The notes: generated by a model from the sequence alone, not told the origin. Counted from the stretch's first letter, positions 19,541-30,693 are shown. The stretch: DNA of 51,648 bases from Rheinheimera soli (GCF_021290985.1 NZ_JAJOYU010000031.1:1-51648); one strand, 5' to 3'. Translations and numbers: made by a program.

Positions 19541-21490
19541 TTACAAACTATAGTCCTGCGTCAGTTCATCATCGCCTTTTTCCAGCTCAAAACTGACAGT
19601 GTCGCCATCGGCGCAAAGTTGCTGAATTTTGCAAGGCACACCTTCAGGCGTCAGCTCGAGTAAACCTATACCAGCAGAGTTCACCAAACGGCGGCCTTTG
19701 GTTTCGCCTATAGGCCTGTGGTGGGTGATTTTCATCCGGCGTCTTTTGGTAAACCAGTTCAGTGGCGATCGGGAGGCGTAAAGCCAGCGGTTGGCTGTAT
19801 CTAAAATAGCCAGGAGCCGGTGTGGAAACTCATTTTTCAGGCCGCTGCTGGTGATTTGCCAAATGGATGGGCTTTGTTGTTTGTGTTTGAGCGCCACTTG
19901 AAATACAAAACTGTAATGCACATCACCGGATAAAATGATGAAGTTGCGTGGTGTTTTTGGATGGCGGAATAAATTCAGTAGCGCATAAGCAGAACCCGGA
20001 TGGGTCATCCAGTTTTCAGCATCCACCATCAGAGGTTTACCAAAGCTGGTAAAAATACGCTGAATAGTTTCAATCAATTTGACGCCAAACACTGGGGCAG
20101 GGGAGACCAGCAATACAGCTTCATGGCCCAAGAGTTGTTGCTGCAATTCAGTAATAGATTCCCAGTCCATCAAACCCGAAGGTTTTTCCATCGACAGCTC
20201 TGAGCGCCAGCGTTGGGTGCGGGTGTCCAGCACCAATAACGGTGGTTGGGTCGGCCAACTGTAATGCCATTCAGAGAATTTAAGCAGGCTGTTAATACAT
20301 TCATCATGAATTTCTGTACCGGGTCGATTCAGCGCTTGTTGGCACAAGGGCACTAGCTTTTGCACTTTTTCTGGTGCATTACCCCAGCCCTGAAACAGCA
20401 GGTAGCCCATTAGTGCATTGCCAATAATACGGCGCGAAAACGGATGTTCGTAGGCGGTTTTTTCCCACTCTGCAGTTAAATTCCAGTCGTCAGTAATGTC
20501 GTGATCATCAAACATCATGGCGACTGGCAGATGGGCCATTAAACGCCTGACCTGGCCTAAACCTGCTTTAAATTCTTCCAGGTTTTGAGTGTATGTGGCA
20601 CAACGTTTTTGCCGTGCTGGACTAAAACTGCTGAGTAGACCTTCCGGCATCTGCAAATCCAAGCCCTGCCATGGTGCAGGTGACCAGACCAGCAGGTACA
20701 TCGAAAACACTTCGGCCATAGAGATCAAATGGTTGTGAGCGCTGTCTGTGGTAAATACCGGTTTTTTTGCGCCTTGAAACAGCTGTTTTAATACCTGATA
20801 ACTGGCTTCGGTAGCAGGCAGAAGTTTCTCTCGCTGGTAATAAAATGGCGTTTTGCTGTGCAGTTCATGAGCTGAGCTTAAGGTGGAACAAGGTAATGCT
20901 TCGTCGGCAAAATCCAGTTTAGCTATCAGTTGATGAATAGCATAAAGCGTAGGTGCGGCCACGTCGTCTGTGTAGACCTGGTCGCCACTTAACATCAAAA
21001 GCGATGGCCACTGTGCAGGGCTTGTTTCCAATAGTTGCTGATCGGCACGGACTAAGCCATCGCCAGCGCCAAAATGCGGTTTGCGACAGGAGCCATGTAA
21101 CACCGAATGCACTTTGGGTTTGAGAATAAACCCTGGTAAGTCCCGTCCAGGATAAACTAAATCGTCCGCCCACTGCCGCCAGTTTTGCCAGTCGCCTGTG
21201 CTGGTTTTTAACTGCAGATCATAACTGATCCAGCGTTCAGTTGGCAGCGCCTCATGCAGCTCCAAATCCAAAAAATACAGATAGAGTTTGCCGGCAAGCT
21301 GAAGTTGTTGCACAAAGGGCTGCAGCTGTTTTACTTCAAACTCGAGCGGTTCACCTTGTTCAGGTTGAAGCTGAAGTTTCAATTCCACTGGTTCAGAAGT
21401 GGCTAACCAGAGACAAAGTCGCTTTGGTGTCAGGCGGCGTAACATAGGGCCAGCCCACACCAAGGGAATATCATTTGCTACTTTGGACAA
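19541..21490 (-). CDS. PhoD-like metallophosphatase (alkaline phosphatase D family)
   Basis: A 649-residue member of the PhoD-like calcineurin-type phosphoesterases. Metal-binding segments are HGSCRKPHFG near residue 131, MLSGDQVYTDD near 164, MMFDDHDITDDWN near 325 and ILSGDVHYSFVF near 518. No signal peptide or Tat motif is seen, unlike secreted PhoD, so it may be cytosolic. The open frame gives a TTG start at 21490, but a strong AAGGAG on the minus strand (21512-21517) is spaced for an ATT codon at 21503-21505, five codons further up. No ATG, GTG or TTG lies in frame at that distance. The protein could therefore be 654 residues with a rare ATT start. It is followed by the GGGTCAGA palindrome. 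Confidence 0.85.
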   Translation of the reverse strand: MSKVANDIPLVWAGPMLRRLTPKRLCLWLATSEPVELKLQLQPEQGEPLEFEVKQLQPFVQQLQLAGKLYLYFLDLELHEALPTERWISYDLQLKTSTGDWQNWRQWADDLVYPGRDLPGFILKPKVHSVLHGSCRKPHFGAGDGLVRADQQLLETSPAQWPSLLMLSGDQVYTDDVAAPTLYAIHQLIAKLDFADEALPCSTLSSAHELHSKTPFYYQREKLLPATEASYQVLKQLFQGAKKPVFTTDSAHNHLISMAEVFSMYLLVWSPAPWQGLDLQMPEGLLSSFSPARQKRCATYTQNLEEFKAGLGQVRRLMAHLPVAMMFDDHDITDDWNLTAEWEKTAYEHPFSRRIIGNALMGYLLFQGWGNAPEKVQKLVPLCQQALNRPGTEIHDECINSLLKFSEWHYSWPTQPPLLVLDTRTQRWRSELSMEKPSGLMDWESITELQQQLLGHEAVLLVSPAPVFGVKLIETIQRIFTSFGKPLMVDAENWMTHPGSAYALLNLFRHPKTPRNFIILSGDVHYSFVFQVALKHKQQSPSIWQITSSGLKNEFPHRLLAILDTANRWLYASRSPLNWFTKRRRMKITHHRPIGETKGRRLVNSAGIGLLELTPEGVPCKIQQLCADGDTVSFELEKGDDELTQDYSL

Positions 21491-21532
21491 ACTTAGTTCA
21501 GAAATAACAACACTCCTTTTTCAACCCCATTT

Positions 21533-24118
21533 TTACAAGCTGGCTTTCAGCTGGTACAACAAATCCAAAGCCTGACGGGCTGACAGCTGATCCGGATCCA
21601 GTTTTGCCAGTTGCTCAAGTATTGGATGAGGTTCGGCTTCGACAAATAATTGTTGTTGCAGCGGTTGTGCTGTTTTAGCCGCTGCTGGTGCTTTGGCACT
21701 GACAACGGACTGTTGTTCCAATTGGGCCAGTTTTTGTTTGGCTTTTTGGATCACCACCCGCGGCACACCAGCCAGTTGCGCTACCTGTAAACCATAACTT
21801 TTACTGGCTGCGCCATCTTGCACCTGATGCATAAAGACGATGTGTTCGTCGTGCTCTACCGCATCCAGATGAATATTGGCTAAGCCCTGTAACTGTGAGG
21901 CCAGCTCCGTCAGTTCAAAATAATGGGTGGCAAACAACGTCATGGCTTTGAGTTGCTGCGCCAGGTATTCAGCACAGGCCCATGCCAGCGACAAGCCATC
22001 ATAAGTACTGGTGCCACGGCCTATTTCATCCATCAGTACTAAACTTTGTGCTGTGGCGTGATGCAAAATAGTGGCGGTTTCTGTCATTTCCACCATAAAG
22101 GTAGAGCGGCCTGACGCCAAATCATCGGATGCACCAACCCGGGTGAATATTCTGTCAACCGGGCCTAATACAGCGCGCTCTGCTGGTACAAAACTACCTA
22201 TATAAGCCATCAGCACTATTAAAGCGTTCTGGCGCATGTAAGTCGATTTACCGCCCATATTTGGGCCTGTAATCATCAGCATGCGACGCTCTGGCGACAG
22301 CTTAAGTGGGTTGGCAATAAAAGGTTCAGTCATCACCTGTTCTACTACGGGGTGACGACCTGCTTCTATGTGGATGCCTGGCTCTGGCGTCAGCTCTGGC
22401 TGATGATAGTTCAGCTGTTCAGCGCGCTCTGCAAAGTTAGTCAGTAAATCCAGTTCGGCCAAAGCCGCTGAAAGTTGCTGTAATTCAGCCAGATAAGGCG
22501 CTGTTAAATCAAACAACTCATCGTATAACTGCTTTTCCAACGCCAAAGCTTTGCTTTGACTGCCAAGCACCTTGTCTTCATATTCTTTTAATTCAGGAAT
22601 AATAAAACGTTCGTTGTTTTTTAACGTCTGGCGGCGAATATAATCTGCTGGTACCTGATCGGCAGCGCTGCGGCCGGTTTCAATGTAATAACCCGCCACT
22701 CTGTTAAAACCAACTTTGAGTGAGGCTATACCAGTACGTTCTTTTTCACGTTGCTCCAGTCGCTCCAGATAATCAGTGGCACCAGTGGCGAGTTCACGCC
22801 ATTGATCCAGTGCTGCGTTGTAGCCTGAAGCTATCACGCCGCCATCACGAATAAGCATAGGTGGAGTTTCGACTATGGCACGCTCTAATAAGTCACAAAG
22901 TTCTGGCAACGGCTGACATTTAGCGGTCAGCTGAGCCAATAAAGGGCTGTGTAACAGAGTCAGTTCAGGCGATAGCTCTGGCAACAACTGCAAAGCAGCT
23001 CGTAAACGGGAGAAATCACGGGGCCGTGCACTTCGAAGTGCTAAACGGGCTATGACCCGCTCCGTATCACCTACTTGTTTAAATAGCGGCTGCAAACTCT
23101 GGTGGTGTTGCTGCAATTCAGCTACCGCCTGATGACGACCTGACACCAACGCCTGATCGCGCAGTGGCGCATGGATCCAGCGCTTCAACAAACGACTGCC
23201 CATAGCTGTCTGGCATTGATCCAGCACTGCTGCAAGGGTGTGGTCAAACTGGCCTGCTAAGGTTTGGGTCAGCTCTAAATTACGTCGTGTTGCTGCATCT
23301 AGTACTATGCAGTCCTGATTACGCTCAAGAGCAATAGAGCGGATATGAGGCAGCTGAGCGCGCTGGGTGTCTTTGACATACCCCATTAAGCAGCCGGCGG
23401 CCATCAGCGCCACTGGTGCTTGTTCTACGCCAAAACTTTGTAAGTCGCGGGTGCCAAATTGTTGGGTTAACAAACGTTTGGCGTTGCTTAACTCAAATTC
23501 CCAGACAGGGCGGCGACGCACGCCTTTACGGTTAATGACGCTATCAGGCCAGTCCTGCTCTTCAGCATATAAAATTTCTGCCGGATTTAAGCGTTGCAAT
23601 AAGGCCAATAAATCATCCAGATGGGTGACTTCGTTAATTAAAAAGCGGCCGCTGCTTAAATCTAAGTAAGCAAAACCATAGCTGCCTTTTTGCTGATACA
23701 AAGCCGAGACCAGGGTGTCCTGACGTTCATTCAGCAGCGCTTCGTCTGTGACAGTGCCTGGAGTCACAATACGTACCACAGCGCGTTCAACCGGGCCTTT
23801 GCTTAAGGCCGGATCGCCGATTTGTTCACAAATAGCAGCGGATTCACCCAGTTGCACTAAACGGGCTAAATAACCTTCAATCGAATGATAAGGCACGCCT
23901 GCCATAGGAATAGGCTGTCCTGCCGACTGGCCTCTTTTGGTCAGCGAAATATCTAACAAGGCAGAGGCCTTTTTGGCGTCATCGTAAAACAGCTCGTAAA
24001 AGTCACCCATACGATAGAACAGCAAAATATCAGGATGCTGGCATTTCAGGCCAAGGTACTGTTGCATCATCGGAGTGTGCGGGCTTAGGGCTTGCCCGTC
24101 TTTCTGTTCTGGCGGCAT
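21533..24118 (-). CDS. mutS: DNA mismatch repair protein MutS
   Basis: Recognises base mismatches and starts methyl-directed repair with MutL. The 861 residues fit the family. The mismatch-binding Phe-x-Glu motif is in [11 protein letters not shown] near residue 39; the Walker A loop is [14 protein letters not shown] near residue 620 and the downstream [13 protein letters not shown] is the Walker B region. The C-terminal tail ends in a helical stretch ([12 protein letters not shown]) expected for tetramer contact. The N terminus [11 protein letters not shown] aligns with E. coli, which supports the ATG at 24118 although its ribosome site is weak. It is divergent from pncC, 32 bases away. Confidence 0.98.
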   Translation of the reverse strand: MPPEQKDGQALSPHTPMMQQYLGLKCQHPDILLFYRMGDFYELFYDDAKKASALLDISLTKRGQSAGQPIPMAGVPYHSIEGYLARLVQLGESAAICEQIGDPALSKGPVERAVVRIVTPGTVTDEALLNERQDTLVSALYQQKGSYGFAYLDLSSGRFLINEVTHLDDLLALLQRLNPAEILYAEEQDWPDSVINRKGVRRRPVWEFELSNAKRLLTQQFGTRDLQSFGVEQAPVALMAAGCLMGYVKDTQRAQLPHIRSIALERNQDCIVLDAATRRNLELTQTLAGQFDHTLAAVLDQCQTAMGSRLLKRWIHAPLRDQALVSGRHQAVAELQQHHQSLQPLFKQVGDTERVIARLALRSARPRDFSRLRAALQLLPELSPELTLLHSPLLAQLTAKCQPLPELCDLLERAIVETPPMLIRDGGVIASGYNAALDQWRELATGATDYLERLEQREKERTGIASLKVGFNRVAGYYIETGRSAADQVPADYIRRQTLKNNERFIIPELKEYEDKVLGSQSKALALEKQLYDELFDLTAPYLAELQQLSAALAELDLLTNFAERAEQLNYHQPELTPEPGIHIEAGRHPVVEQVMTEPFIANPLKLSPERRMLMITGPNMGGKSTYMRQNALIVLMAYIGSFVPAERAVLGPVDRIFTRVGASDDLASGRSTFMVEMTETATILHHATAQSLVLMDEIGRGTSTYDGLSLAWACAEYLAQQLKAMTLFATHYFELTELASQLQGLANIHLDAVEHDEHIVFMHQVQDGAASKSYGLQVAQLAGVPRVVIQKAKQKLAQLEQQSVVSAKAPAAAKTAQPLQQQLFVEAEPHPILEQLAKLDPDQLSARQALDLLYQLKASL

Positions 24119-24150
24119 AATGGCTTAATAATTCCTGCGTTGGACCAAAG

Positions 24151-24642
24151 ATGACAATTCCAGTAACCACCTATCAATTGGCGGCGGATCTCGGAGCGCT
24201 ATTATTGCGGAAAAACTTCAGTATCACCACCGCAGAATCCTGCACTGGCGGTGGTATTGCATATGTGTTGACCGCTGTGCCCGGCAGTTCAGCTTATCTG
24301 GACCGATCTTTTGTCACCTACAGCAATAAATCCAAACAACAACTGTTGGGTGTCAAGGCCGAAACTTTGTTGCAATACGGTGCTGTCAGTAAAGAAACTG
24401 TATTGGAAATGGCTGTAGGCGCAGCCAGAGCAGCTGGTGCTGAAGTAGCGGTAGCGGTGTCTGGTATTGCAGGCCCTGATGGTGGATCTGCCACTAAACC
24501 TGTGGGTACTGTACATTTTTGTTTTGAAATTCAGGGCCATCAGGTATTGTCGCATCGCATCTTTGATGGCGACAGAGCCACAGTGCGCCAGCAGGCGATC
24601 GATTTTGTCTTGCAGCAGCTGATCTTGTTATTGACAGACTAA
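24151..24642 (+). CDS. pncC: Nicotinamide-nucleotide amidohydrolase PncC (CinA C-terminal domain)
   Basis: Hydrolyses nicotinamide mononucleotide to nicotinate mononucleotide in pyridine nucleotide salvage. The 163 residues correspond to the stand-alone CinA C-terminal domain. Key blocks are TAESCTGGGIAY near residue 27, the FVTYSNKSK segment and VSGIAGPDGGS near residue 105, followed by KPVGTVHF. Placement directly upstream of recA is shared with E. coli ygaD. The end of the gene contains the -35 element of the recA promoter. Confidence 0.95.
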   Translation: MTIPVTTYQLAADLGALLLRKNFSITTAESCTGGGIAYVLTAVPGSSAYLDRSFVTYSNKSKQQLLGVKAETLLQYGAVSKETVLEMAVGAARAAGAEVAVAVSGIAGPDGGSATKPVGTVHFCFEIQGHQVLSHRIFDGDRATVRQQAIDFVLQQLILLLTD

Positions 24643-24659
24643 AGCAAAAAGACTACTGT
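24631..24659 (+). promoter_or_regulatory. Probable recA promoter
   Basis: A consensus -35 TTGACA (24631-24636) is followed 17 bp later by TACTGT (24654-24659), a poor -10 that overlaps the LexA box. The strong -35 and the operator position support it; the -10 match is weak. Confidence 0.55.
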
Positions 24660-24671
24660 ATGAGCATACAG
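24656..24671. promoter_or_regulatory. LexA-binding SOS box of recA
   Basis: CTGTATGAGCATACAG is a near-perfect LexA operator (consensus CTGT-N8-ACAG) and, from memory, identical to the core of the E. coli recA box. It lies 38 bases before the recA start codon and overlaps the promoter, so LexA would repress recA until DNA damage. Confidence 0.95.
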
Positions 24672-24708
24672 CACTTTGAGTGCATCCAAGAATCCACCGG
24701 AGAGAGCA

Positions 24709-25767
24709 ATGGACGACAATAAACAAAAAGCACTGACCGCAGCCTTAGGTCAAATCGAACGCCAGTTTGGTAAAGGTTCAATTATGCGTTTGGGCGACAG
24801 CACTGCGCTTGATATCGACTTTATCCCTACAGGTTCGTTAGGTTTGGATATTGCGCTCGGCATAGGCGGTTTGCCTTGTGGTCGTATTGTTGAGATCTAC
24901 GGTCCTGAATCTTCAGGTAAAACCACTTTAACTTTACAGGTCGTTGCTGAAGCTCAGCGCATGGGTAAAACCTGTGCTTTTATCGATGCTGAACACGCGC
25001 TGGACCCTGTATACGCGAAAAAATTAGGCGTAAACGTCGACGATTTATTAGTGTCTCAGCCGGATACTGGTGAACAAGCTCTGGAAATTTGTGACATGTT
25101 AGTACGTTCTGCTGCGGTAGACGTGATTGTTGTCGACTCAGTGGCTGCATTAACACCTCGCGCTGAAATTGAAGGCGATATGGGTGACAGCCACGTAGGT
25201 TTACAAGCACGTTTAATGTCTCAGGCGCTGCGTAAACTGACAGGTAATATCAAACGTTCAAACACTTTATGTATTTTCATCAACCAAATCCGGATGAAAA
25301 TTGGTGTGATGTTTGGTTCACCAGAAACCACGACTGGCGGTAACGCGTTAAAATTCTACGCTTCAGTGCGTTTAGATATTCGTCGTACTGGTTCTGTCAA
25401 AGATGGCGACGAAGTGACGGGTAACGAAACCCGCGTCAAAGTGGTGAAAAACAAAGTAGCACCACCCTTTAAACAAGCCGAATTTATTATTATGTACGGC
25501 GCTGGTATCAGCAAAGATGGCGAGTTAGTCGACTTAGGTGTACTGCATAAGCTGATCGACAAAGCTGGTGCCTGGTATGCGTACAAAGGTAACAAGATTG
25601 GTCAGGGTAAAGCCAACGCCATGAAATATCTGCAGGAAAACCCTGCTGTTGCTAAAGAAATTGAAGCTGAATTACGCCGTATGCTGTTACTGGAACCATC
25701 GAAAGGTGCTCCGTCACCAGCAGAAGATTTTGGTATGCTGCCAGCTGACGCAGAAGCTGATCTGTAA
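24709..25767 (+). CDS. recA: Recombinase RecA
   Basis: Forms filaments on single-stranded DNA, promotes strand exchange and triggers LexA self-cleavage. The start is set at ATG 24709: it follows GGAGAGAG closely and gives the family N terminus [17 protein letters not shown]. An in-frame TTG at 24676 would add 11 residues with no homology. The 352 residues show the Walker A loop GPESSGKTT near residue 64, the Walker B region [10 protein letters not shown] and the [14 protein letters not shown] block, and end in an acidic tail (DAEADL). No recX follows, unlike in many relatives; a terminator and then metA come next. Confidence 0.99.
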   Translation: MDDNKQKALTAALGQIERQFGKGSIMRLGDSTALDIDFIPTGSLGLDIALGIGGLPCGRIVEIYGPESSGKTTLTLQVVAEAQRMGKTCAFIDAEHALDPVYAKKLGVNVDDLLVSQPDTGEQALEICDMLVRSAAVDVIVVDSVAALTPRAEIEGDMGDSHVGLQARLMSQALRKLTGNIKRSNTLCIFINQIRMKIGVMFGSPETTTGGNALKFYASVRLDIRRTGSVKDGDEVTGNETRVKVVKNKVAPPFKQAEFIIMYGAGISKDGELVDLGVLHKLIDKAGAWYAYKGNKIGQGKANAMKYLQENPAVAKEIEAELRRMLLLEPSKGAPSPAEDFGMLPADAEADL

Positions 25768-25827
25768 GCTGCATTAGCTCACAGTTTAAGCTTAAAGAAT
25801 AAGCGTAAGAACAGGCGTAAAAATTAA

Positions 25828-25860
25828 AACAAACCCGGCTCAGGCCGGGTTTGTTGTTTT
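25828..25860 (+). terminator. Intrinsic terminator of recA
   Basis: AAACCCGGC (25831-25839) pairs perfectly with GCCGGGTTT (25844-25852) around TCAG. The stem extends by three more base pairs and is followed by TTGTTTTT. Confidence 0.92.
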
Positions 25861-25989
25861 TAATAGCGTGCTATTTAAGAAAACGCAGGTTTATTTTTCG
25901 CCCCGCCTGGCCATTGTTAACATCAAAAGCTGATGATGCCGATGCCTGAACAACCTGTATTTATTCATCGGCCATCTTTATTTTTATTT

Positions 25990-26013
25990 AGACGTCTAAA
26001 CGTGTAGAAGTTG
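25990..26013. promoter_or_regulatory. Tandem MetJ operator (met boxes)
   Basis: Three adjacent 8-bp units read AGACGTCT (25990-25997, perfect consensus), AAACGTGT and AGAAGTTG. MetJ binds tandem met boxes cooperatively when S-adenosylmethionine is plentiful. The site lies 58 bases before metA and would control metA and the two metH genes behind it. It sits in the 303-base recA-metA gap, which otherwise holds only the recA terminator. Confidence 0.85.
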
Positions 26014-26070
26014 ACATTTCCGCAGCTTTGAGCCAGAGTAACCTCATTTTTCAGCCTTGTCGGAGATGCT

Positions 26071-26991
26071 ATGCCTATTAAAGTCATTGATCAGTTACCT
26101 GCTGTGGAAGCTCTTTCTGCGGAGAACGTTTTTGTCATGACTGAAAGCCGGGCTTTATCGCAGGATATCCGGCCGCTGAAAATTGCCATTCTGAATTTAA
26201 TGCCGAACAAAGTCGCGACTGAAATCCAGTTATTACGCTTGTTAGCCAATAGCCCGCTGCAGGTAGATGTAGAGCTGATACGACTTGATAATCATGTCAG
26301 CAAAAACACACCACAAAATCATCTGGACTGTTTTTACCGCTATTTTTCTGATGTACAGCAGCAAAATTATGATGGCTTGATTATCACGGGTGCGCCTTTA
26401 GGTTTAGTCAATTACGAAGATGTCAGTTACTGGCCTCAACTGGCTGAAATTCTGACCTGGGCTGACCGTCACGTCACTTCCACTTTGTTTTTATGCTGGG
26501 CTGCTCATGCCGCTTTGTATCATTACTATGGTTTGCAGCGCGAAATTCGTGGCGAGAAGTTATCCGGTGTCTACTGGCAAAATGTTTCTCAGCCTTTAAG
26601 CCCTTTAGTACGGGGTTTTGATGATGAGTTTTTAGTGCCACATTCGCGTTATGCTCAGGTGCCCAAACAAAAGTATCAACATCATCCGGATTTGCATGTG
26701 CTGGCAGAAGCCGATGCGACAGGTGCTTATTTACTGCAGAACAGCACAGGCAGCCGGGTTTTTGTTACTGGTCATCCTGAATACGATTTAACCACCTTAA
26801 ATGATGAATACCAGCGCGATCTGGCCGCAGGTCTTGAGCCTAAAATTCCAGAGAACTACTATAAACAAAACGATCCGGCCAAAGGTCCACATAAGTTATG
26901 GCAAAGCCATGCCTTTTTATTATTCAGCAACTGGCTGAACTATTATGTGTATCAGGCCACACCTTTTGATATTCAGCAGATAGGGCAGTAG
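26071..26991 (+). CDS. metA: Homoserine O-succinyltransferase
   Basis: First committed enzyme of methionine synthesis; acylates homoserine. The 306 residues carry the catalytic Cys142 in [10 protein letters not shown], and His235 and Glu237 in TGHPEYD, at E. coli numbering. Residue 111 is Gly in GAPLG, as in E. coli, where Gly at this position goes with succinyl-CoA use and Glu with acetyl-CoA use. Succinyl specificity is therefore inferred. It heads an operon with the split metH genes, the first starting 2 bases after its stop, behind a MetJ operator. Confidence 0.95.
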   Translation: MPIKVIDQLPAVEALSAENVFVMTESRALSQDIRPLKIAILNLMPNKVATEIQLLRLLANSPLQVDVELIRLDNHVSKNTPQNHLDCFYRYFSDVQQQNYDGLIITGAPLGLVNYEDVSYWPQLAEILTWADRHVTSTLFLCWAAHAALYHYYGLQREIRGEKLSGVYWQNVSQPLSPLVRGFDDEFLVPHSRYAQVPKQKYQHHPDLHVLAEADATGAYLLQNSTGSRVFVTGHPEYDLTTLNDEYQRDLAAGLEPKIPENYYKQNDPAKGPHKLWQSHAFLLFSNWLNYYVYQATPFDIQQIGQ

Positions 26992-26993
26992 TA

Positions 26994-28058
26994 ATGACCA
27001 ATCGCAGTGTGTTAACTCCGGACGCCCTTCGTGCGCTGTTGGCGGAACGTATTTTGGTGTTAGATGGTGCTATGGGCACCATGATCCAGCAATACAAATT
27101 ACAGGAAGCAGATTACCGCGGTACTGAATTTGCTGACTGGTCCACTGATCTGAAAGGCAATAACGACTTGCTGGTGTTGACCAAGCCTGATCTTATTCTG
27201 GATATTCATCGCCAGTATTTAGCTGCTGGTGCTGATATTCTCGAAACCAATAGCTTTAATGCCACGCCTATTGCTATGGCTGACTACGATATGTCGCATT
27301 TATCAGCGCGCATCAACCGTGAATCGGCCGCTTTGGCGCGTCAGGCCTGTGATGAATACAGCACGCCAGACAAACCACGTTTTGTCGCTGGTGTATTAGG
27401 CCCAACCAACAGAACGGCTTCTATTTCACCTGATGTAAACGATCCGGGTTACCGTAATGTCGACTTTGATACCTTAGTCAGCGCTTATTCTGAATCTACT
27501 CATGCACTGATTGAAGGTGGCGCCGACATTATTATGCTGGAAACCATTTTTGATACCTTAAACGCCAAAGCAGCCGCTTTTGCTGTACTGAAAGTCTTTG
27601 ATGAATTGGGTTTCAGCTTACCTGTGATGATTTCTGGCACTATCACCGACGCCTCAGGTCGTACTTTGTCCGGTCAAACCACTGAAGCTTTTTACCATTC
27701 ATTAGCTCATGTAGAGCCAGTCAGCTTTGGTCTGAACTGCGCTTTAGGGCCAGACTTATTACGGCCTTATGTTGAGACTTTATCCGGTATTTCAGAATGT
27801 TATGTCTCAGTGCATCCAAATGCGGGCTTACCGAATGAATTTGGCGAATACGATTTAGGTGCAGTAGAGATGGCCAAAGAAATTGCCGATTGGGCAGAGC
27901 AGGGCTTTTTAAATATTGTCGGTGGTTGCTGTGGTACTACGCCTGAACATATCAAAGCCATCAGCGATGCGGTGGCTGATTTACCTGCGCGTCAACCGAA
28001 ACAGAAAACGCACCAGTTTCATTTGTCTGGTTTAGAAGCTTTTGGTCTGGAGTGGTAA
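26994..28058 (+). CDS. metH: Methionine synthase, homocysteine-binding subunit (MetH N-terminal part)
   Basis: A 354-residue protein equal to the first domain of cobalamin-dependent methionine synthase, which binds homocysteine through zinc. The start has the block [12 protein letters not shown]. The zinc ligands are Cys249 in GLNCALGP and Cys312-Cys313 in GGCCGTTP, two residues off E. coli Cys247, 310 and 311. It ends just after the LSGLE linker, exactly where the folate domain begins in E. coli MetH. The second half is encoded by the next gene, joined by a TAATG stop-start overlap. This is a clean split at a domain border. Confidence 0.93.
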   Translation: MTNRSVLTPDALRALLAERILVLDGAMGTMIQQYKLQEADYRGTEFADWSTDLKGNNDLLVLTKPDLILDIHRQYLAAGADILETNSFNATPIAMADYDMSHLSARINRESAALARQACDEYSTPDKPRFVAGVLGPTNRTASISPDVNDPGYRNVDFDTLVSAYSESTHALIEGGADIIMLETIFDTLNAKAAAFAVLKVFDELGFSLPVMISGTITDASGRTLSGQTTEAFYHSLAHVEPVSFGLNCALGPDLLRPYVETLSGISECYVSVHPNAGLPNEFGEYDLGAVEMAKEIADWAEQGFLNIVGGCCGTTPEHIKAISDAVADLPARQPKQKTHQFHLSGLEAFGLEW

Positions 28059-30685
28059 TGCGACAACAAGCCCGTTTTATTAACGTTGGTGAACGCACTA
28101 ACGTCACAGGCTCAGCCCGTTTTAAAAAGCTGATATTAGAAGGCGAATACGAAAAAGCTTTGGATGTTGCGCGTCAGCAAGTCGAGAGTGGTGCTCAGAT
28201 CATTGATATCAACATGGACGAAGCCATGCTCGACAGCAAGGCAGCCATGGTACGTTACCTGAATTTACTGGCATCTGAACCCGATATTTCCCGCGTGCCT
28301 ATTATGGTCGACTCGTCCAAGTGGGAGGTGATTGAAGCAGCGCTGAAATGTATTCAGGGTAAACCTGTCGTCAATTCGATTTCGCTCAAAGAAGGCATAG
28401 AGCCGTTTTTATACCAGGCAAAATTACTTCGCCGTTATGGTGCTGCAGTAGTAGTGATGGCCTTTGATGAAAAAGGTCAGGCTGATACCAAAGCGCGTAA
28501 AGTCGAAATTTGCCAGCGTGCTTATGAGATTCTGGTCAATCAGATTGGTTTTCCGCCAGAAGATATTATCTTCGATCCAAATATTTTTGCCGTTGCAACA
28601 GGTATCGAAGAACATAACAATTACGCGGTCGACTTTATTGAAGCCACCCGCGAAATCAAACGATTATGCCCTTATGCCAAAATCTCTGGTGGCGTGTCCA
28701 ATATCTCTTTTTCGTTCCGTGGTAACGACCCGGTGCGTGAAGCCATGCACTCGGTGTTCTTGTACCATGCCATTGGCGCTGGTATGGATATGGGCATAGT
28801 CAACGCCGGTCAGTTGGCAGTGTATGACGATATCCCAGAGTTATTGCGCGAGCGGGTTGAGGATGTGATCTTAAACCGCCGCGAAGATGCAACAGAGCGT
28901 TTACTGGACATTGCGGCCGAGTTTAAAGGCGATGGTTCGGTCGCTGTTAAAGAAGACGAAGCCTGGCGGGCCTGGCCTGTGAATAAACGTCTTGAACATG
29001 CGTTAGTGAAAGGCATTACCGACTTTATTGACCAGGACACTGAAGAAGCACGCTTAACTGTTGAACGGCCTTTGCACGTGATTGAAGGGCCCTTGATGGA
29101 CGGCATGAATGTGGTCGGCGACTTATTCGGTGAAGGCAAAATGTTCTTGCCTCAGGTGGTTAAATCGGCCCGTGTGATGAAAAAAGCAGTGGCCTATTTA
29201 CAGCCTTTTATCGAACTGGAAAAAGCCGGTACTGGCGCCCGAGCTCAGGGCAAAGTGCTGATGGCGACAGTCAAAGGCGATGTGCACGACATAGGCAAAA
29301 ACATTGTAGGCGTAGTGCTGCAGTGCAATAACTATGAAGTCATCGACCTTGGTGTGATGGTGCCTTGCGCTACCTTGCTGCAAAAAGCCAAAGAGCTGAA
29401 TGTCGATATTATTGGTTTGTCTGGCCTTATTACGCCGTCTTTGGATGAGATGGTGCATGTGGCGAAAGAAATGACCCGCTTAGGTTTTGATATTCCGCTA
29501 TTGATTGGTGGCGCTACTACGTCTAAAGCTCATACCGCGATAAAAATTGCTCCCAGTTATCAGCACGGTGTGGTTTATGTGCCTAATGCGTCACGCAGTG
29601 TATCAGTGGTGCAATCGCTGATTAGCAAAGAACATAAACCGGCCTTTTTAGAACGGGTGAACGACGAATACGACAGAGCCCGCGAGCAACATGCCCGCAG
29701 TCGACCAGGTGAAAAGCTGCTGACACTGGAGCAGGCCCGGGCTAATAAATTTAAACTGGATTTAACCAAAGTAGCACCTGCGCCAAAACAACCGGGTGTG
29801 CATTTATGGCAAGACGTTGAGTTAGAGCTGCTTCGCGATTACATCGACTGGACGCCATTTTTCCTGACCTGGCAGTTGTCCGGTAAATTCCCTGCGATTT
29901 TGAATCACCCTGAAGTGGGCATGGAAGCACGTCGTGTGCACAGAGACGCCAACGCTATTCTGGATTTAATGATTAAGCAGAAAAAAGTGCAGGGCAAAGC
30001 TGTGTTTGGCTTTTTCCCGGCCAATAGTTTGGGCGATGACATTATTGTCTACACGGATGAGAGCAGAACAGTGGAGCGTTGCCGTTTATTTAATTTACGT
30101 CAGCAACTGCAACTGCGTAACGACAATCCAAACTGCTGCTTAGCTGACTTTGTTGCCCCTGTGGGGTCTGGTATTGCTGACTATATAGGCGGTTTTGCTG
30201 TCAGCACTGGCTTTGGTGCTGATGAGCTGGCTGATGAATTTGCCGCTCAGCACGATGATTACAACAGCATTATGGTTAAAGCCTTGGCTGACCGTTTAGC
30301 TGAAGCATTAGCCGAATACCTGCATATGAAAGTACGACGTGAACTCTGGGGTTATGCGCCGGATGAAACATTGGATAACGAGCAACTTATTCGTGAGTTG
30401 TATCAGGGCATACGACCAGCTCCTGGTTATCCGGCTTGTCCAGAGCATACAGAAAAGGGCACTTTATGGCAGTTGCTGGATGTCGAAGCCCAAACTGGCA
30501 TCCAGTTGACTGAAAGTTACGCCATGTGGCCAGGCGCTGCAGTCAGTGGTTGGTACTTTGCTCATCCTGATAGCAAATACTTTGCCGTCAGCAAAATTGG
30601 CACTGACCAAAAAGATGAATACGCGGCGAAAAAAGCTTGGTCAGCTGAACAGGCTGAAAGCTGGTTAGCACCGAACTTAGGTTAA
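28058..30685 (+). CDS. metH: Methionine synthase, folate/cobalamin/reactivation subunit (MetH C-terminal part)
   Basis: An 875-residue protein equal to domains 2-4 of MetH. The methyltetrahydrofolate domain opens with [14 protein letters not shown]. The cobalamin domain has His410 in DVHDIGKN, the lower ligand of the cobalt (E. coli His759), with [11 protein letters not shown] after it. The S-adenosylmethionine reactivation domain covers about residues 560-875, with [14 protein letters not shown] and [16 protein letters not shown]. The start is taken as ATG 28058, overlapping the previous stop as TAATG with GGAG upstream; an in-frame GTG at 28052 is less likely. The two parts sum to 1229 residues, near the 1227 of E. 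coli MetH. Confidence 0.94.
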   Translation: MRQQARFINVGERTNVTGSARFKKLILEGEYEKALDVARQQVESGAQIIDINMDEAMLDSKAAMVRYLNLLASEPDISRVPIMVDSSKWEVIEAALKCIQGKPVVNSISLKEGIEPFLYQAKLLRRYGAAVVVMAFDEKGQADTKARKVEICQRAYEILVNQIGFPPEDIIFDPNIFAVATGIEEHNNYAVDFIEATREIKRLCPYAKISGGVSNISFSFRGNDPVREAMHSVFLYHAIGAGMDMGIVNAGQLAVYDDIPELLRERVEDVILNRREDATERLLDIAAEFKGDGSVAVKEDEAWRAWPVNKRLEHALVKGITDFIDQDTEEARLTVERPLHVIEGPLMDGMNVVGDLFGEGKMFLPQVVKSARVMKKAVAYLQPFIELEKAGTGARAQGKVLMATVKGDVHDIGKNIVGVVLQCNNYEVIDLGVMVPCATLLQKAKELNVDIIGLSGLITPSLDEMVHVAKEMTRLGFDIPLLIGGATTSKAHTAIKIAPSYQHGVVYVPNASRSVSVVQSLISKEHKPAFLERVNDEYDRAREQHARSRPGEKLLTLEQARANKFKLDLTKVAPAPKQPGVHLWQDVELELLRDYIDWTPFFLTWQLSGKFPAILNHPEVGMEARRVHRDANAILDLMIKQKKVQGKAVFGFFPANSLGDDIIVYTDESRTVERCRLFNLRQQLQLRNDNPNCCLADFVAPVGSGIADYIGGFAVSTGFGADELADEFAAQHDDYNSIMVKALADRLAEALAEYLHMKVRRELWGYAPDETLDNEQLIRELYQGIRPAPGYPACPEHTEKGTLWQLLDVEAQTGIQLTESYAMWPGAAVSGWYFAHPDSKYFAVSKIGTDQKDEYAAKKAWSAEQAESWLAPNLG

Positions 30686-30693
30686 GGATTGTT

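Noticed and set aside
24676-24708. Upstream TTG start for recA
   Set aside because: The extra 11 residues have no family match, and the ATG at 24709 has the ribosome site and the conserved N terminus.
28050-28062. MetH break as a sequencing frameshift
   Set aside because: The break is at a domain border with a TAATG overlap and a GGAG ribosome site, and both halves are otherwise intact. An error remains possible, so a check of the reads is suggested.
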